Source: SAR202 cluster bacterium AG-426-M11 (GTDB lineage Bacteria > Chloroflexota > Dehalococcoidia > Lucifugimonadales > UBA826). From it: 45,881 nt of DNA. The translations under genes were made by a program, and so were the position numbers. The notes below the pieces were generated by a model. That model did not search any database, was not told the origin of the DNA, and was given only the letters and a program-made list of their open reading frames with translations. Position 1 is the first letter of the stretch; each line of letters starts with the position of its first letter. Shown in pieces: positions 45,655 to 45,881 of the stretch. The stretch lies in the NCBI GenBank assembly GCA_003213095.1, contig QCNV01000010.1, forward strand, positions 1 to 45,881. The letters are read 5' to 3'.

Positions 45655-45881
45655 GATAATGACCCCCAAGAATTCCCTTTTTTGATCTCGATCCCTAGAG
45701 GAACATTTAGTGAAATAGAATATGGCATTATTTCTTCTAAAATCGACTCCATGACTTCAATTTCATTTCTTGGAACTTCAAATATTAGTTCGTCATGAAC
45801 TTGTAAAATCATTTTTGATTTAAGTTTTGTTTCTTCTATTTTGTTTTGGATTTGAATCATAGCAACTTTGATTATGTCTGC
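45651..45881 (-). CDS. polA: DNA polymerase I, C-terminal fragment
   Basis: The last 76 residues of family A DNA polymerase; the rest lies beyond the window edge at 45881. Motif C, QVHDELIFEV, contains the catalytic HDE. The chain opens ADIIKVAMIQIQ, which continues the O-helix region downstream of motif B in this family, and ends GNSWGSLS as PolA proteins typically do. Its TAG overlaps the MFS stop by 3-4 bp. Confidence 0.93.
   Translation of the reverse strand, partial: ADIIKVAMIQIQNKIEETKLKSKMILQVHDELIFEVPRNEIEVMESILEEIMPYSISLNVPLGIEIKKGNSWGSLS

Noticed and set aside
1-45881. CRISPR arrays, insertion sequences, prophage genes or defence systems
   Set aside because: No regularly spaced repeats, transposase motifs or recognisable defence genes were seen on either strand.

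Overview
The window is AT-rich (about one third G+C by eye), gene-dense bacterial chromosome. It is a run of housekeeping genes with no insertion sequences, phage genes or CRISPR arrays. I place it in Chloroflexota, most likely a streamlined marine SAR202-like or Dehalococcoidia-like lineage. The grounds are RNase Y with ClpC, a secreted protein ending in GWNLI modules, a surface protein with Pro/Thr-rich (PTPTP-type) linkers, a fused gamma-alpha 2-oxoacid:ferredoxin oxidoreductase, and frequent TTG starts. The taxonomy is inference, not a database match.

Layout. 1-1634: holA and a convergent PHP phosphoesterase. 1679-4653: clpC, an unlisted 59-residue twin-arginine-signal microprotein, and two tandem serine tRNAs. 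4678-11470: a tightly packed run topA-xer-aroQ-pepP-efp-xseA-xseB, closed by a long AT-rich hairpin. 11504-14790: pyrG behind a strong promoter and a 190-nt leader, then rho. 14791-19799: a cell-surface locus, with a 323-bp dual-promoter structured leader, a 1155-residue secreted repeat protein, a strong terminator, and a leaderless gene for a membrane-anchored surface protein. 19810-29282: a degenerate metallo-beta-lactamase-fold protein, ffh, rny, plsY and aspS, then the opposite-strand operon tig-clpP-clpX. 29430-35960: a small membrane protein, ccdA, a FAH-family enzyme, queF, ccmA-ccmB, and korA-korB ending in a bidirectional terminator. 35974-40474 (minus strand): a two-subunit MaoC-type hydratase and a speD-speE-pcrA operon. 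40554-45881: an oxidoreductase/acyl-CoA dehydrogenase pair, a membrane-anchored HExxH protease-like protein with a DCC thioredoxin-like partner, tRNA-Gly, an MFS transporter broken by a one-base shift in a T7 run, and the 3' end of polA.

Functional themes are DNA topology and repair (topA, xer, xseAB, pcrA, polA, holA), protein quality control (clpC, clpX, clpP, tig), cytochrome c maturation (ccdA, ccmAB), ferredoxin-linked central carbon metabolism (korAB), polyamine synthesis (speD, speE) and cell-surface construction. Compactness shows in convergent genes whose stop codons overlap by 4-6 bp and in several genes with no Shine-Dalgarno and a -10 box placed for leaderless transcription.

The least conventional points are the Tat microprotein, the elaborate leader of the surface protein, the leaderless-promoter pattern, EF-P with glutamine instead of lysine at its tip, a metal-ligand-less MBL protein, a thermospermine-synthase-like aminopropyltransferase, and the HExxH membrane protein. 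No obviously new multi-gene defence or mobile system is visible.
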